Shown: piece after piece, positions 5,497-6,162 of the stretch
How the letters are laid out: every line of letters starts with the position of its first letter
Numbering within the stretch: the stretch's first letter is position 1
DNA from: Firmicutes bacterium UBA5388
Lineage (GTDB): Bacteria; Bacillota; UBA4882; UBA10575
Direction of reading: 5' to 3'
Assembly: GCA_002409975.1 (NCBI GenBank)
Contig: DHOO01000135.1
Span: forward strand, 1 to 6,162
Length of the DNA: 6,162 nt
Made by a program: the position numbers and the translations under genes
The notes under the pieces: model-generated
Databases searched by the model: none
Told to the model about the DNA's origin: nothing
The model's input: only the letters and a program-made list of their open reading frames with translations

Positions 5497-6120
5497 TTAT
5501 TTGCTGTGATCCGGATCACACCTAACAGTAAATTTTTTATTGGCGTATTCTATCTCGCCACTTTCCTGTAATCTACAGAGGGCACGGGAAACGCTTTCCC
5601 GAGAAGCTCCTACAATATTGGCAATCTCCTGATGAGTAAGTTTAAACCCTTGATATCGATGGAGGCACTCTTTAACTCTCCCCTGAAGATCTTGACTAAC
5701 TAAAGCCTCTAATTGCTCATTAGTTTGTATCAAGCGCCAACTTACTTCTTGCAATAGTTTAAAAGAAAGCTCTCCATGACTTTTAAGGATCTCAATAAAT
5801 TTCTTCCTAGCTAGACCCATTAATAATGATGGTTCCAACGCCTCTGCTCCAGCGGTTCTTTTTCCACCAGTGATCATCCCCGTCTCGCCAAAAAAGTCTC
5901 CCTTAAAAAGGAGAGCAAGCGTCACCTCTTTACCAACAGGATTACTTTTAAAAATCCGAATCGCCCCCTCTAAGATAAAAAAGATCGTTCCCGCTTTATC
6001 CTCTTCTAAAAAAATGATTGCTTTTGATTTATACTTTTTTAGGGTCATCGTGTCAGCAATTATTTTAAGTTCGTCTTCTGCCAACCCTTGAAAAAGGGGA
6101 AATTTTTTTAAGACCGACAT
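5497..6120 (-). CDS. Crp/Fnr-family transcription regulator, probably cAMP-responsive
   Basis: A 207-residue homodimeric activator/repressor of the Crp/Fnr superfamily, about the length of E. coli CRP. An N-terminal cyclic-nucleotide beta-roll (about 5-115) holds a phosphate-binding cassette with Gly78-Glu79 (FFGETGM) and Arg88-Thr89 (KRTAGAEAL), matching the cAMP-contacting G-E and R-S of CRP. The dimer helix (about 117-142) keeps Thr133 (RLIQTNEQLEAL), equivalent to CRP Thr127, while the neighbouring Ser is Asn134. The C-terminal winged helix has LTHQEIANIVGASRESVSRAL at 161-181, with Arg174, Glu175 and Arg179 equivalent to CRP Arg180/Glu181/Arg185. Only Cys152, Cys182 and Cys201 are present, so there is no Fnr-type iron-sulfur cluster. 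The start ATG has a GGGGAG site about 11 bases upstream; the promoter lies at or beyond the window edge. A membrane adenylate cyclase is encoded nearby. cAMP as ligand is a well-supported inference, not proven. Confidence 0.9.
   Translation of the reverse strand: MSVLKKFPLFQGLAEDELKIIADTMTLKKYKSKAIIFLEEDKAGTIFFILEGAIRIFKSNPVGKEVTLALLFKGDFFGETGMITGGKRTAGAEALEPSLLMGLARKKFIEILKSHGELSFKLLQEVSWRLIQTNEQLEALVSQDLQGRVKECLHRYQGFKLTHQEIANIVGASRESVSRALCRLQESGEIEYANKKFTVRCDPDHSK
5505..5520. promoter_or_regulatory. Perfect CRP-consensus palindrome (TGTGA-N6-TCACA)
   Basis: TGTGATCCGGATCACA is a perfect 16-bp palindrome carrying both half-sites of the classical CRP operator with the correct 6-bp spacer. 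It lies inside the coding sequence of the Crp-family gene, where it encodes Cys-Asp-Pro-Asp-His near the C-terminus, and 51 bp upstream of the lipoprotein GTG. Its centre is 41.5 bp from one predicted start of that gene, the class II activator position. The recognition helix of the adjacent regulator keeps the R-E-x3-R residues that read TGTGA in E. coli CRP. Confidence 0.75.
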
Positions 6121-6162
6121 TCTGCTCTCATCTCCCCAGACTACTTAGAAAATACATCTCGC

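Noticed and set aside
5497..6120. Fnr- or CooA-type sensor instead of a CRP-type protein
   Set aside because: The N-terminal cysteines needed for an Fnr iron-sulfur cluster are absent, and no CooA-type heme-ligand pattern was recognised; the pocket keeps CRP cAMP contacts.
33..6148. GACTACTTAG present at both ends of the window (33-42 and 6139-6148) as flanking repeats of a mobile element
   Set aside because: A ten-base match is expected several times by chance in 6 kb, no transposase or integrase is present, and the flanks do not match.

Overview
All six protein-coding genes lie on the minus strand, so transcription runs from the right edge towards the left. The sequence is moderately AT-rich, has clear purine-rich ribosome binding sites and intrinsic terminators with long U-tracts, and uses some GTG/TTG starts. 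This is ordinary bacterial chromosome. The mix of CHASE2 cyclase, FecR-domain protein and DUF4382 lipoprotein fits a free-living environmental bacterium (deep Firmicutes, a diderm relative or a candidate phylum). The sequence alone does not settle the lineage.

Right part (about 4521-6162): a Crp/Fnr-family regulator with an apparently intact cAMP pocket is followed 43 bp later by a DUF4382 lipoprotein gene. A strong intrinsic terminator closes the unit. The last codons of the regulator gene contain a perfect 16-bp palindrome that matches the classical CRP consensus TGTGA-N6-TCACA. It is centred about 41 bp upstream of a predicted transcription start for the lipoprotein gene.

Middle (about 1858-4520): a membrane class III adenylate cyclase with an extracytoplasmic CHASE2 sensor and all canonical catalytic residues, then an exported FecR-domain protein 47 bp downstream. 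This is a likely sensor/effector operon. Together with the CRP-like protein and CRP-type site, it suggests a local cAMP circuit: the envelope signal sets cAMP level, the CRP-like protein reads it, and a surface lipoprotein is one output. That circuit is inference.

Left part (1-1857): an EamA/DMT-family transporter with its own predicted promoter, a leader containing a long A/U-G/C hairpin, and a good terminator. It is followed by a CadC-like ArsR/SmtB metal sensor with both the cysteine (alpha3N-type) and the D/H/H/E (alpha5-type) metal sites. The sensor is driven by a perfect-consensus sigma-70 promoter whose start point lies inside a near-perfect palindromic operator. Its presumed metal-export target, if any, would lie beyond the left edge. 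Two earlier in-frame ATG codons (EamA and FecR genes) were rejected in favour of starts with proper ribosome binding sites. No mobile element, CRISPR, rRNA or tRNA was recognised.
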